A stretch of DNA of 64,000 bases from Rhizobium sp. Root1334. GTDB taxonomy: Bacteria > Pseudomonadota > Alphaproteobacteria > Rhizobiales > Rhizobiaceae. Within the stretch, counting starts at the first letter, position 1. The number at the start of each line of letters is the position of its first letter. The notes under the pieces are model-generated. The model was not told the origin of the DNA. It searched no databases and saw only the letters and a program-made list of their open reading frames with translations. This document shows, piece after piece, positions 54,396 to 62,678 of this stretch. Where the stretch lies: NCBI RefSeq assembly GCF_001426665.1, contig NZ_LMEY01000007.1, forward strand, positions 30,477-94,476, given 5' to 3'. A program made the translations under genes and the position numbers.

Positions 54396-55610
54396 TCAGG
54401 GCCCTCGTTTACGACCTGAGGCTGCGCCTCCGCTTATGTCCTGGGCATACCGTTCAATCACATCGGCGGCACGCCGCGCTCCGCCAGCTCGCTCCTGCGC
54501 CGTGCGCTGTACAACGGCCGATGCACGAAAGCTCGGCTCATTCAAAAGGCGCCAGGCGGTGGCATTCACCGTTTCCACAGTGGCTTCATCCGTGCGAATG
54601 GAGAGGCCAGCACCGAGCTCGACGACCCGCCGAGCAACCAGTGGCTGGTCCGCCCCCTGTGGCACGACGAGCGTCGGGACCCCGGCCCGCATTGCCTCAT
54701 TGACGCTGTTCATTCCGCCGTGCGTCACGAATAGCGCTGCACGGTCAAGCACCCGTAGTTGAGGGACTGATTGCACGGCCAGCACGTTTGACGGCAGTGT
54801 ACCCAGTTCTTCCGGTTGAGTATGCCCAGTTGATATGACAACCGTTCCCCCCAGTGGTGCAAGGGCAATTGCGAAGGTCCGAAGTAGGGCCGGTCCAGCG
54901 TCGAATACTGTTCCCAGAGATGCGTACAGCACAGGGTCTTTGAGCTTGAAGGCGTCAAAGGCTGGGTCACTTGGGCGTGAACCCACGCTGGCACCAACGA
55001 ACTCATAGGACTGATCGAAAGCTTCGGCTCCAGGTTGGAATGCGCCAGAGGTGAACACTAGGTTGAGCTTTGCCTCCGCCTTCAATAGATCGATCAAAGG
55101 TAGGCTGCCGGTTTGGTAGCGGCGGCTTAAAGCTATACGTGCGCACGCATATCTCCAGGCGATACGGGGATGACTCAATGCAGCGGCCACTAAACCCTGG
55201 GAGACGCCTGTGGGGCTTTCTACTTGCCGGTTGAACGCAAATGTCGTGAATGTCGCCACCGCTGGGACGCCAAGCTCACGCGCGGCCACTGCGCCCCACG
55301 GACAAGCTGCCCCGTGCACTATCAGGTCGGGACCAATGTCGCGAAGATCAGAGAGTACGCCGGGCATTAATTCAAGAGAGGTCCTTGCAAGCTCTTCCAG
55401 TAGCGCAAGTGGGATCGGGGGGTCCGGCAGGGGTATATAGCCTTCGGTGTATAGGTGGACCTGCGCTCCAGCAGCCTTAATCTCGGCCGCGAACGAAGGG
55501 AATGTGTGGTATGTCAATGTGTGGCCGCGGCTGGCGAGCTCCGCGACGACGGGAAGTGTTGGGTTGATGTAGCCATGCATGCCGATGTTGAGAAACGAGA
55601 CGGTGCTCAT
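54396..55610 (-). CDS. UGT/MGT-type glycosyltransferase (GT1)
   Basis: 404 aa. The N-terminal acceptor domain (FLNIGMHGYINPTLPVVAEL, LASRGHTLTYHT) is followed by the C-terminal donor-binding domain with YASLGTVFDAG, VPQLRVLDRAALFVTHGG, MNSVNEAMRAGVPTLVVPQG and ADQPLVARRV. That is the signature of macrolide/zeaxanthin-type GT1 enzymes using UDP-sugars. It heads a three-gene minus-strand operon. A copy of the recurrent 16-bp element lies 77 bp upstream. The acceptor is unknown; a lipid, carotenoid or small aromatic are options. Confidence 0.88.
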   Translation of the reverse strand: MSTVSFLNIGMHGYINPTLPVVAELASRGHTLTYHTFPSFAAEIKAAGAQVHLYTEGYIPLPDPPIPLALLEELARTSLELMPGVLSDLRDIGPDLIVHGAACPWGAVAARELGVPAVATFTTFAFNRQVESPTGVSQGLVAAALSHPRIAWRYACARIALSRRYQTGSLPLIDLLKAEAKLNLVFTSGAFQPGAEAFDQSYEFVGASVGSRPSDPAFDAFKLKDPVLYASLGTVFDAGPALLRTFAIALAPLGGTVVISTGHTQPEELGTLPSNVLAVQSVPQLRVLDRAALFVTHGGMNSVNEAMRAGVPTLVVPQGADQPLVARRVVELGAGLSIRTDEATVETVNATAWRLLNEPSFRASAVVQRTAQERAGGARRAADVIERYAQDISGGAASGRKRGP

Positions 55611-55687
55611 CGACGTCCTCCAGGTGCCTCCGGTTGTGGCGACACATCTATCGTTCCGTCTATAACGAAAGCGGACATTTGATATCC

Positions 55688-55703
55688 TATACGAAGGTTC
55701 GGG
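55688..55703 (-). promoter_or_regulatory. Recurrent AACCTTCGTWTA element (copy 7)
   Basis: On the minus strand it reads CCCGAACCTTCGTATA, 77 bp upstream of the glycosyltransferase start, matching the spacing of copy 1. Confidence 0.5.
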
Positions 55704-55721
55704 AAGGTAGCCCTGCTTGCG

Positions 55722-57449
55722 TCAGCCTGCGCCATTCGAGTGGCTTTTGAGGCTTCGTAGGTCCTTCCGTAGGATTTTGCCGACGTTCGACTTAGGCAAA
55801 TCGGTGCGAAATTCCACGAACCGAGGACGCTTGTAGTTGGTCAGATTGGCAGCGCAATGCGCCTTCACGTCCGCTTCCGTGAGATTCGGATCTTTCTTGA
55901 CAACGAAAAGTTTTACAGCTTCGCCGGAGTTTTCATCGGGCACACCGATTGCTGCACACTCGAGCACTCCGGCGAGGGTCATCACCACCTCCTCGATCTC
56001 GTTGGGGAACACGTTGAAGCCGGACACCAGGATCATATCCTTCTTGCGATCTACGATTTTCACTAGTCCATCAGGGTTCATATAGCCGATATCGCCTGAG
56101 CGGAAAAACCCGTCAGCCGAGATCGCCTTGGCTGTTTCCTCCGGCTGTTTCCAATAGCCCGCCATGACCTGCGGGCCACGGATACAGATTTCACCGATAT
56201 CACCGAGCGGCACGGCGTTGCCATCATCGCCTCGGATCTCGACGTCAGTGGATGGTAAGGGCAGGCCAATCGTGCCAGTGAAACCGCCTCCGTCGAGCCG
56301 GTTTACGAGCACAACAGGCGACGTCTCAGAAAGGCCGTAGCCCTCCTTGATCGAGGATCCCGTCAACTTTTCCCAACGTTCCGCTATCGGACGCGGTACC
56401 GCCATTCCTCCGCCAAAGGTCAGCGCTAGATTAGAAAAATTTAGGCTCCGAAATTTGGGTTCGTACATCAGTTTGTTGAAAAGCGTGCTGACCCCGGGGA
56501 AGATGTTGATCTGGTATTTCGCGGTTTCCTTCACGAAAGCCCGAATGTCGCGCGGGTTGGGAATAAGAATGTTCTCGCTGCCGGTGCTTACCCCCATCAG
56601 GGCGTTCACCGTCATTCCAAATATATGGTAGAGCGGCAGGGCACAGAGAAACACCAGCCGTTCGGGCCGTTTCTTGTCTTGGAAAGCCGATTCGAGCCAC
56701 AGGCCCATTTGGGATATGTTCGACAAAAGGTTGGAATGGGTCAGCGTTGCGCCCTTTGAGACGCCGGTAGTTCCACCAGTATATTGCAACAGTGCTACGT
56801 CGCTGGATTTGACGTCGACGGCTTCAAGCGTCAGGCTGGAGCCCTTCGCAATAACCGTTTTGAAAGTCAGGTGTCCCGGTAGCGACCACGAGGGAACCAG
56901 CTTTCTGACCCTGCGTACGACAAAATTGACGATCAGGCCCTTCAGACCGAGAAGATCGCCCATCGTGGCGACTACGGTGTGCCTGAGATCGGTCCGGGTC
57001 GCCACCTGTTCGACGGTATGGGCAAAATTTTCGAGCACGAAGATTGCCTTGGCGCCGGAGTCCGTCAGCTGATGTTCCAGTTCGCGTGGCGTGTAGAGCG
57101 GATTCACGTTTACGACGGTGTAACCCGCCCGAAGAATGCCGAAGACGATCACCGGATTTTGCAGGATGTTCGGCATCATGACCGCCACGCGATCGCCTTT
57201 AACGAGACCGGTCGACTGCAGCCAGGCACCAATTTTCCTACTGTGTGCGTCGAGGTTCCTGAAAGTCAGCGTTTTGTCCATACAGGTGAAGGCGGCATGT
57301 TCGGCATATTTTTCGCATGAGTGCGCGAAAAGTTCACCGATTGAATTGAAAGGCAGTGGATCGATATAGCTAGGCATGCCGGGAGGGTAGGAATGCAGCC
57401 AGGGTTTCGCCGTACTCGGGGCTGGGGTTTGCATCAATGTGTTAGACAT
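55722..57449 (-). CDS. Long-chain acyl-CoA synthetase (AMP-binding)
   Basis: 575 aa from the ATG at 57449; the longer frame adds an Arg-rich leader over the broken AhpD gene. Adenylating-enzyme motifs: the P-loop LLQYTGGTTGVSKGATLTHS, GYGLSETSPVV, SGDIGYMNPDG and VDRKKDMILVSGFNVFPNEI, and the catalytic Lys in LPKSNVGKILRKDL. It is closest in length and pattern to FadD-type ligases, activating fatty acids to acyl-CoA. It follows an AhpD-like remnant on the same strand and may supply acyl chains, but no link to the glycosyltransferase operon downstream is proven. Confidence 0.92.
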   Translation of the reverse strand: MSNTLMQTPAPSTAKPWLHSYPPGMPSYIDPLPFNSIGELFAHSCEKYAEHAAFTCMDKTLTFRNLDAHSRKIGAWLQSTGLVKGDRVAVMMPNILQNPVIVFGILRAGYTVVNVNPLYTPRELEHQLTDSGAKAIFVLENFAHTVEQVATRTDLRHTVVATMGDLLGLKGLIVNFVVRRVRKLVPSWSLPGHLTFKTVIAKGSSLTLEAVDVKSSDVALLQYTGGTTGVSKGATLTHSNLLSNISQMGLWLESAFQDKKRPERLVFLCALPLYHIFGMTVNALMGVSTGSENILIPNPRDIRAFVKETAKYQINIFPGVSTLFNKLMYEPKFRSLNFSNLALTFGGGMAVPRPIAERWEKLTGSSIKEGYGLSETSPVVLVNRLDGGGFTGTIGLPLPSTDVEIRGDDGNAVPLGDIGEICIRGPQVMAGYWKQPEETAKAISADGFFRSGDIGYMNPDGLVKIVDRKKDMILVSGFNVFPNEIEEVVMTLAGVLECAAIGVPDENSGEAVKLFVVKKDPNLTEADVKAHCAANLTNYKRPRFVEFRTDLPKSNVGKILRKDLRSLKSHSNGAG

Positions 57450-57453
57450 CGCC

Positions 57454-57693
57454 TTACTCTTTCCTGGGCCTTGCGCTGCGCCACGAGGTCGAGAAACTGA
57501 TTCCCTTGGTCGTTGCGAGCTTCCGCGTGTGCGCGTCCAGACGGTGCGCACAACCATTGATTTTAGAGGCTCGGAGACTGAGCAGCCGAATCAGATGTTC
57601 GTCGAGCCCTGAACTGGCGACGAAACGGTCCAAAGTCGAGACCACCGTGAAGCCGCCGGCGGTTTCCTTACCGGGATAAATGTGAGGATACAT
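57454..57693 (-). pseudogene. Truncated AhpD-like (CMD-family) gene
   Basis: 79 aa matching only the first half of an AhpD-like protein: LIRLLSLRASKINGCAHRLDAHTRK. The redox CxxC is CAHR, so the second Cys is lost, and after the HTRK block the sequence goes out of register (compare DMHSKEA... in the intact protein at 37743). The C-terminal half is missing, and the acyl-CoA ligase starts 5 bp after its stop. It is a degraded gene. Confidence 0.65.
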
Positions 57694-58188
57694 TTAGACG
57701 TCTCCTGAGCAGGTTCTGTGGAAATGCTGTTTCTGCGTCGTCAGAAACTACGTGTGAGGAGAGGGTCTCAGAAAGTTATACAATGGTTTGGAAGCAGGCA
57801 GACGGCTTCGCATTGCTATGATCGATGGCTGAAACGTCCCCATGAACTTGGGGACCCGTCCCCAGGGGAACGTTTGAAAAGCAGGGGATGCCTTAACTGA
57901 GCGTATTCGCTTGAGATGACCGGCATGCTGCCTCGCGCACACAAGGAAGTCAGAAAGCAACAGGTCAAACCGCAGTTTGCACAAAAGTCCAAAACGCCTT
58001 ACGGCGGTTTTTAGTACAAAAAGCAACACCCCAAAAACGCATGTTAGTTCCATAAATATGACTACGCCTCAACAGCAGCCTAAACCTTTGAATTTACTAC
58101 AAGCAAGATACAACGGTTCGTATCTAATCATAGGAGGCCGGAAAGCGGCCTCCTATCGCACGACCGTTTTACCGGACAAGCGCCGTCA
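57694..58188. other. Gene-free stretch with hairpins
   Basis: About 490 bp. It holds nested inverted repeats of GTCCCC/GGGGAC type around 57835-57873 and a perfect 10-bp hairpin (TAGGAGGCCG/CGGCCTCCTA, 58131-58155) just after the SDR stop, which may end the SDR transcript although a U-tract is lacking. No gene is supported. Confidence 0.4.
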
Positions 58189-59022
58189 TTAGTCAGCGGC
58201 GAAGTCAGTCGACACCGAGACGGTGCGCCATTCGGAGAGGATGGCAGCGTCTTGCGCGTGCTTTTTCTCGATCGCGGCGACCGTGTCGCTACCGAGCGGC
58301 AGGCGGATCGGCGGATTAGGGGTATCAGTAAAGGCGATGAGCGCCTCTGCCAGCTTTTGAGGGTCGCCGGGTTGGTTATGGCTGAGACCTGCTGCTATCG
58401 TTCGCACCTTGCCGACAGTTTCTGCGTAATCGCCGATGATATTGCCACTGACCGACAAGGACGAACTGTCGAGGAAGTCGGTGCGGAAATAGCCCGGCTC
58501 TACGACGGTGACGTGGATGCCAAGCGGCGCCAGTTCGTCATGCAGGGCTTCGCTCAGCCCTTCGACCGCAAATTTCGTCGAGGAGTAGACACCGAAGCCT
58601 GCCGCGCCGCGATAACCTCCGATCGATGAGATGTTCAGGATGCGGCCGGAGCGCGCCCGGCGCATGAAGGGCAGCACGGCGCGCGTCACGTTGAGGAGAC
58701 CGAAGACATTGGTGCGATAGACGGCCTCGACCTCCGCCACGGTGGCCTCTTCGACGGCACCCATCAGTCCGAAGCCCGCATTGTTGAGCAGGATATCGAT
58801 GCGGCCGAAGCGATCGATCGCTACTTTCGCCGCTGCGGTCGCCTGTTTGTCATCGGTTACATCGAGGGCGACAGGAAGCAGGTTGGGATGTTCGCCGAAC
58901 CGCTCGATGATCGCCTTCGGATTGCGGGCGGTAGCGACGACGGCGTCGCCCGCGGCAAGAGCGCCTGTGGTGACGAGGGCGCCAAAGCCGCGCGAGGCGC
59001 CGGTGATGAACCAGATTTTCAT
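58189..59022 (-). CDS. SDR-family oxidoreductase
   Basis: 277 aa. Classical SDR features: ITGASRGFGALVT, the NNAGFGLMGAVEE block, ISSIGGYRGAAGFGVYSSTK (catalytic Ser, Tyr, Lys) and VEPGYFRTDF. It is typical of the group related to retinol dehydrogenase-like SDRs. It lies 85 bp after the VOC gene on the same strand and divergent to a LysR gene, forming a small regulated unit. The substrate is unknown. Confidence 0.9.
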   Translation of the reverse strand: MKIWFITGASRGFGALVTTGALAAGDAVVATARNPKAIIERFGEHPNLLPVALDVTDDKQATAAAKVAIDRFGRIDILLNNAGFGLMGAVEEATVAEVEAVYRTNVFGLLNVTRAVLPFMRRARSGRILNISSIGGYRGAAGFGVYSSTKFAVEGLSEALHDELAPLGIHVTVVEPGYFRTDFLDSSSLSVSGNIIGDYAETVGKVRTIAAGLSHNQPGDPQKLAEALIAFTDTPNPPIRLPLGSDTVAAIEKKHAQDAAILSEWRTVSVSTDFAAD

Positions 59023-59107
59023 GAGGATCTTCCTTGATTTTCGATGAGATAAGCGAGAGGGCGTCTGGCCACCGCGATGTTGTGATGGCCAGCCGGGTAG
59101 GAAAGGG

Positions 59108-59569
59108 TCACGGCAGGACTTCTGCCAGCTCGATCAGATTGCCGAAGGGATCGCAGAAGAAGGCAAGGCGCCGGCTGATTGCCAAAAGCTCGAACGGCTC
59201 GGTGACGATGGTGACGCCGCGTGCCCGCAGTGCCTCGACGGTGGCGTCAACGCTTGCGACATTCAGGCAGAAATGGTGGTAGCCCGCATATTTGAGACTG
59301 TCGCCAAGATCGGTGTAGGGGCGGACGTCTGTTGGCGACGGATCTCCACCACCAAGGATTTCTATGTAGAAATGGTCGTCCGTTGCAGGCGCGAGATAGG
59401 CGAGTTGCTCGTCGGCATAGTCCCATTCGGCAACGACACGAAAGTCGAGCTTCTCGACATACCAGCGCCTAGCGGTTTCGAGGTCCGGCGTGCGCACGGC
59501 AACGTGATGGCCACGCATGTCAGCAAAGGGCGATGCCGTGTTGCGGGCGGGAGGAATGAAGTCGGCCAT
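59108..59569 (-). CDS. VOC-family (glyoxalase-like) protein
   Basis: 153 aa from the ATG at 59569, with AGGAG eight bases upstream; the longer frame overlaps the LysR gene. One VOC module pair: HHVAVRTPDLETARRWYVEK, LGGGDPSPTD, HHFCLNVASVDATVEALRA and FFCDPFGNLIELAE, with His/Glu metal-ligand positions. It is probably a lyase or dioxygenase-fold enzyme detoxifying a small molecule. It lies upstream of the SDR gene. Confidence 0.88.
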   Translation of the reverse strand: MADFIPPARNTASPFADMRGHHVAVRTPDLETARRWYVEKLDFRVVAEWDYADEQLAYLAPATDDHFYIEILGGGDPSPTDVRPYTDLGDSLKYAGYHHFCLNVASVDATVEALRARGVTIVTEPFELLAISRRLAFFCDPFGNLIELAEVLP

Positions 59570-59686
59570 TGTCTTGTCTCCTGTCTGGTCCGGCACCAGC
59601 GCCGGTTTGCGAGGAGAAATCTGGACCTTTTTGGGAATAAGAATTAGAGAGATAATCTTCCTCTCAATGATGAGTGAGATTTGACA

Positions 59687-60571
59687 ATGCGCAGTACGGA
59701 TCTCTCTGAATTGGCGGCCTTCGATGCCGTTGCCCGTCACCGCAACTTTCGCCGGGCCGGCGAAGAGCGCGGTGTGACGGCTTCAGCGATCAGCCATGCA
59801 GTGGGCAATCTCGAGGCACGCGTCGGTATTCGTCTGCTCAACCGGACGACCCGCAGCGTGTCGCTGACCGATGCCGGTGCGATGTTGCTTGCGCAACTGT
59901 CGCCAGCCTTTGGCGAAATCGGCTCGGCGCTTGATGCCCTCAACCAGTTTCGCGACACACCGTTCGGCAAGGTGCGCCTCAATGCGCCCAATTCGGTCGC
60001 ACCGTTCGTGTTCCGATCGATCATTGGCCCGCTGATTGCAAAAAATCCTGGTCTCCAGCTGGAAATCGTTGCCACCGACCGCCTCGTCGACATTGTGAAG
60101 GAGGGGTTCGATGCCGGCATTCGTCTCGGCGAAAGCCTGCGTGATGGCATGACGGCTGTGAAGATCAAGCCACGACTGCGGTTTGCCGTCGTAGGTTCTT
60201 CGAACTATTTCGAGCATCATCGGCTTCCCAAAACCCCGGACGATCTGCGTCACCATGTCTGCATCCGCAATATCTATCCTAGCGGCAAACCCTATGCCTG
60301 GGAGTTCAGCCGCGCTGGAAAGATCATCGAGTTCGAGCCAACCGGGTCTCTCTTGCTCGATGACCATGAACTGATGGTCGAGGCAGCACTTTCGGGCGTG
60401 GGGCTGGCTTATGTCTGGGAAGAGCGAGCGCGTCCCTATGTCCAGAACGGCAGCCTGGTAGAATGCCTGGCATCCTGGAGTGCGCCCGAGGACTGGCCTT
60501 ATCTCTATTACCCGACGCGGAAATACCTATCGGCCGGCATGCGCGCCGTCATAGATGCGCTGCGCGTATGA
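59687..60571 (+). CDS. LysR-family regulator divergent from the VOC-SDR unit
   Basis: 295 aa from the ATG at 59687 (a TTG two codons earlier is possible). HTH: LAAFDAVARHRNFRRAGEER, GVTASAISHAVGNLEARVG, RLLNRTTRSVSLTDAG. The effector domain has DRLVDIVKEGFDAGIRLGES. The 117-bp divergent gap with the VOC gene strongly suggests it controls VOC-SDR and itself. The effector is unknown. Confidence 0.92.
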   Translation: MRSTDLSELAAFDAVARHRNFRRAGEERGVTASAISHAVGNLEARVGIRLLNRTTRSVSLTDAGAMLLAQLSPAFGEIGSALDALNQFRDTPFGKVRLNAPNSVAPFVFRSIIGPLIAKNPGLQLEIVATDRLVDIVKEGFDAGIRLGESLRDGMTAVKIKPRLRFAVVGSSNYFEHHRLPKTPDDLRHHVCIRNIYPSGKPYAWEFSRAGKIIEFEPTGSLLLDDHELMVEAALSGVGLAYVWEERARPYVQNGSLVECLASWSAPEDWPYLYYPTRKYLSAGMRAVIDALRV

Positions 60572-60942
60572 ATGGAGGGGTGCATCGAACGTTCGTTCCT
60601 AACAGCGCGAGTAGAATATCTGCGAACATCGGTGCGGTAGACCTCTTTAAGCGGACCCGCGCGCCGGGAGCTGTCGGTCCCGGTTTCCGGCCCTGCCGTC
60701 GCTATGCTAAACCTCCTGCGGCAACCCTTTTTACCGGTCTTGCGGGAGGCGAACGGCTTTCGCGCTGCTCGCTACAGCTGGTATGCCCATTTCCAGTTTG
60801 GGCGCTTTCGTGACATCCGAGGGCAGTCACAACGAACTGCGCCGTATCGCCGATGACCGACCGGCTTACTGATGATGCCTGGTACCAACATGGTTGATCT
60901 AGCAATCCCGCCGTGTTTTGAAGGGTGGGAACCGGCGGCAGG
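60572..60942. other. Gene-free stretch
   Basis: About 370 bp without a supported gene. A short GAACGTTCGTTC run near 60586 lacks the N7 spacing of an alphaproteobacterial LexA box. Confidence 0.35.
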
Positions 60943-61938
60943 ATGATGACAGCAAGAATGGCAGAACAGTTCGATATGTTTTCGGGAGAGGTTTCGCGCG
61001 ACCGGGTGGTCAAGCGTGACATTTCCAAACACGCGAAGCCCGAACAACCTACCGTCTCCATGAGTGAAGAGGAGATGGTCCAGTATCTCTCACAGACGGG
61101 CCGCTACCGCATCCTCACGAAACTCGTGCCGCGGACGATTGCGCCATTCCCGCGTCCGGAATACCTCCTCAAGGGCATCATTCTCGACACCGAGACCACG
61201 GGCCTGAATGCTCGCAAGGATGAGATCATCGAGATCGGCGTGATCGCTTTCACCTTCGATGCGACCGGAAGCATTGGTGACGTGACCGGCATCTATGGTG
61301 GGCTTCAACAGCCGAGCGTTTCCATTCCCACTGAGATCACGAGGCTCACCGGGATCACAGATGATATGGTGGCCGGGCAGTCAATCGATATGGCTGCGTT
61401 GCAGGCGCTGATTGAACCGGCTGATCTGCTGATCGCCCACAATGCCGGTTTCGACCGGCCATTCTGCGAGGCATTTTCTCATCTGTTTTCTGGCAAGGCC
61501 TGGGCGTGCTCCAACTCCGAGATCGACTGGTCGTCGCGGGGATATGAAGGTACCAAGCTCGGGTACCTGATCGGGCAAGCGGGCTATTTTCATGAAGGTC
61601 ATCGCGCTGTCGATGATTGTTTCGCGCTCTTGGAAGTTCTCGCCCGGCAGGACGATGGATCTGCGTTCTCCGCTTTTGCCGAACTCTATGAGGCAAGCCA
61701 ACGGTCGCGTGTCCGGATCTTTGCGGAGAACAGCCCCTTCGACATGAAGGACCACTTGAAAGCGCGAGGCTATCGCTGGTCCGACGGAAGCGACGGCCGT
61801 CCCAAATCCTGGTGGATCGAGGTTGGAGAAGAAGCGCTCGATGACGAACTCCGCTATCTCAGAGCCGAAATCTACCGTTATCCAGACGCCGATCCGCCCA
61901 TCAAACGCCTCACTGCCTTCGACCGGTTCCGGGCCTGA
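60943..61938 (+). CDS. DEDDh 3'-5' exonuclease (DnaQ-like)
   Basis: About 331 aa; the start is uncertain between the ATG pair at 60943/60946 and the ATG at 60958. Exonuclease motifs: ExoI ILDTETTGLNARKDEIIEIG, ExoII LLIAHNAGFDRPF, and ExoIII HRAVDDCFALLE giving the DEDDh tetrad. About 100 C-terminal residues (AENSPFDMKDHLKARGYRWS, KSWWIEV) form an extra domain not part of the catalytic core. It is probably a proofreading or DNA-repair nuclease, in line with nearby dinB and SRAP genes. It is monocistronic. Confidence 0.9.
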   Translation: MMTARMAEQFDMFSGEVSRDRVVKRDISKHAKPEQPTVSMSEEEMVQYLSQTGRYRILTKLVPRTIAPFPRPEYLLKGIILDTETTGLNARKDEIIEIGVIAFTFDATGSIGDVTGIYGGLQQPSVSIPTEITRLTGITDDMVAGQSIDMAALQALIEPADLLIAHNAGFDRPFCEAFSHLFSGKAWACSNSEIDWSSRGYEGTKLGYLIGQAGYFHEGHRAVDDCFALLEVLARQDDGSAFSAFAELYEASQRSRVRIFAENSPFDMKDHLKARGYRWSDGSDGRPKSWWIEVGEEALDDELRYLRAEIYRYPDADPPIKRLTAFDRFRA

Positions 61939-62107
61939 TCGCTTCCTTCAATCCATCTCTATAGGATCCATGCATTGATCGCATGGCCGACCTGAGACCT
62001 TCTGCCTTATCGACGGGCGTCCGAGGGCCTATGTTCCAATCATCGAAACGACGTTGGAACCGAAGCAAGGTTGCTGGCGTCAAGAGACATCACGAAAGGG
62101 GATCATC

Positions 62108-62254
62108 ATGAACGTAGCACGCTCCTTCAATAACTGGCGCAAGTACCGTCAGACCGTTACCGAACTTGGCCGCATGAGCTCGCGCGAACTGCAGGACCTC
62201 GGCATCAACCGCGCCGACATCCACAGCGTTGCTCGCCAGTCGGTCGCTCTCTAA
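62108..62254 (+). CDS. DUF1127 small protein
   Basis: 48 aa, AAAGGGG upstream. It carries the DUF1127/YjiS core NWRKYRQTVTELGRMSSREL and QDLGINRADIHSVAR, Arg-rich. Such peptides are abundant in rhizobia and can bind RNA to affect phosphate and nitrogen traits in Agrobacterium. A terminator follows. Confidence 0.9.
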   Translation: MNVARSFNNWRKYRQTVTELGRMSSRELQDLGINRADIHSVARQSVAL

Positions 62255-62285
62255 GCGACTTTTTCCTGCCCATCCTGAATGACAC

Positions 62286-62318
62286 TACGCCCGCTGATGA
62301 CGCGGGCGTTTTTGTGTT
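62286..62318 (+). terminator. Rho-independent terminator after DUF1127
   Basis: ACGCCCGC / GCGGGCGT stem, 7-nt loop, then TTTTGTGTTT. Confidence 0.82.
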
Positions 62319-62512
62319 TGGCCGCCGCGAGGCGCTGTGCTGGAGATTTCATTCGTCAGGGAGAGGGCGTGCATTTTCCGCATAGCTGCACTGCAGCAAA
62401 GTCTATTTAATGTGCGGAGAGAATGGGTATCCTGGTTTTCATCGAAGCGATGCACCTCCTCCCGCAGAGCTTCGAATTCAGACGGCCCACTCCTCCTCCC
62501 AAGGGGCGTCTG

Positions 62513-62638
62513 TCGGAACAGCGGCACTCCTCCTCCCAGCCGTTGTTCGGTTCTTTTCGAAAAGCCTGCCGCACCTCGGAACAGCGGCACTCCTCCTCCC
62601 AGCCGTTGTTCGGTTCTTTTCGAAAAGCCTGCCGCACC
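62513..62638. repeat. Tandem duplication of a 63-bp unit
   Basis: Bases 62513-62575 and 62576-62638 are identical copies (begin TCGGAACAGCGGCACTCC, end CTGCCGCACC). The copied unit ends with the left arm of the downstream dinB terminator stem, so one extra half-stem is present. The gap 62319-62678 contains no gene. Confidence 0.92.
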
Positions 62639-62665
62639 TCCTCCCGCGGCAGGCTTTTTCGTTTT
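62614..62665 (-). terminator. Terminator of the dinB transcript, possibly bidirectional
   Basis: AAGCCTGCCGC and GCGGCAGGCTT form an 11-bp stem with runs of T on the plus side (TTTTTCG) and A-rich flank on the other, just after the dinB stop on the minus strand. Confidence 0.8.
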
Positions 62666-62678
62666 CAGGACCGTCGCA

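Noticed and set aside
60586..60600. LexA-box-like GAACGTTCGTTC
   Set aside because: Alphaproteobacterial LexA sites need GTTC-N7-GTTC; the spacing does not fit.
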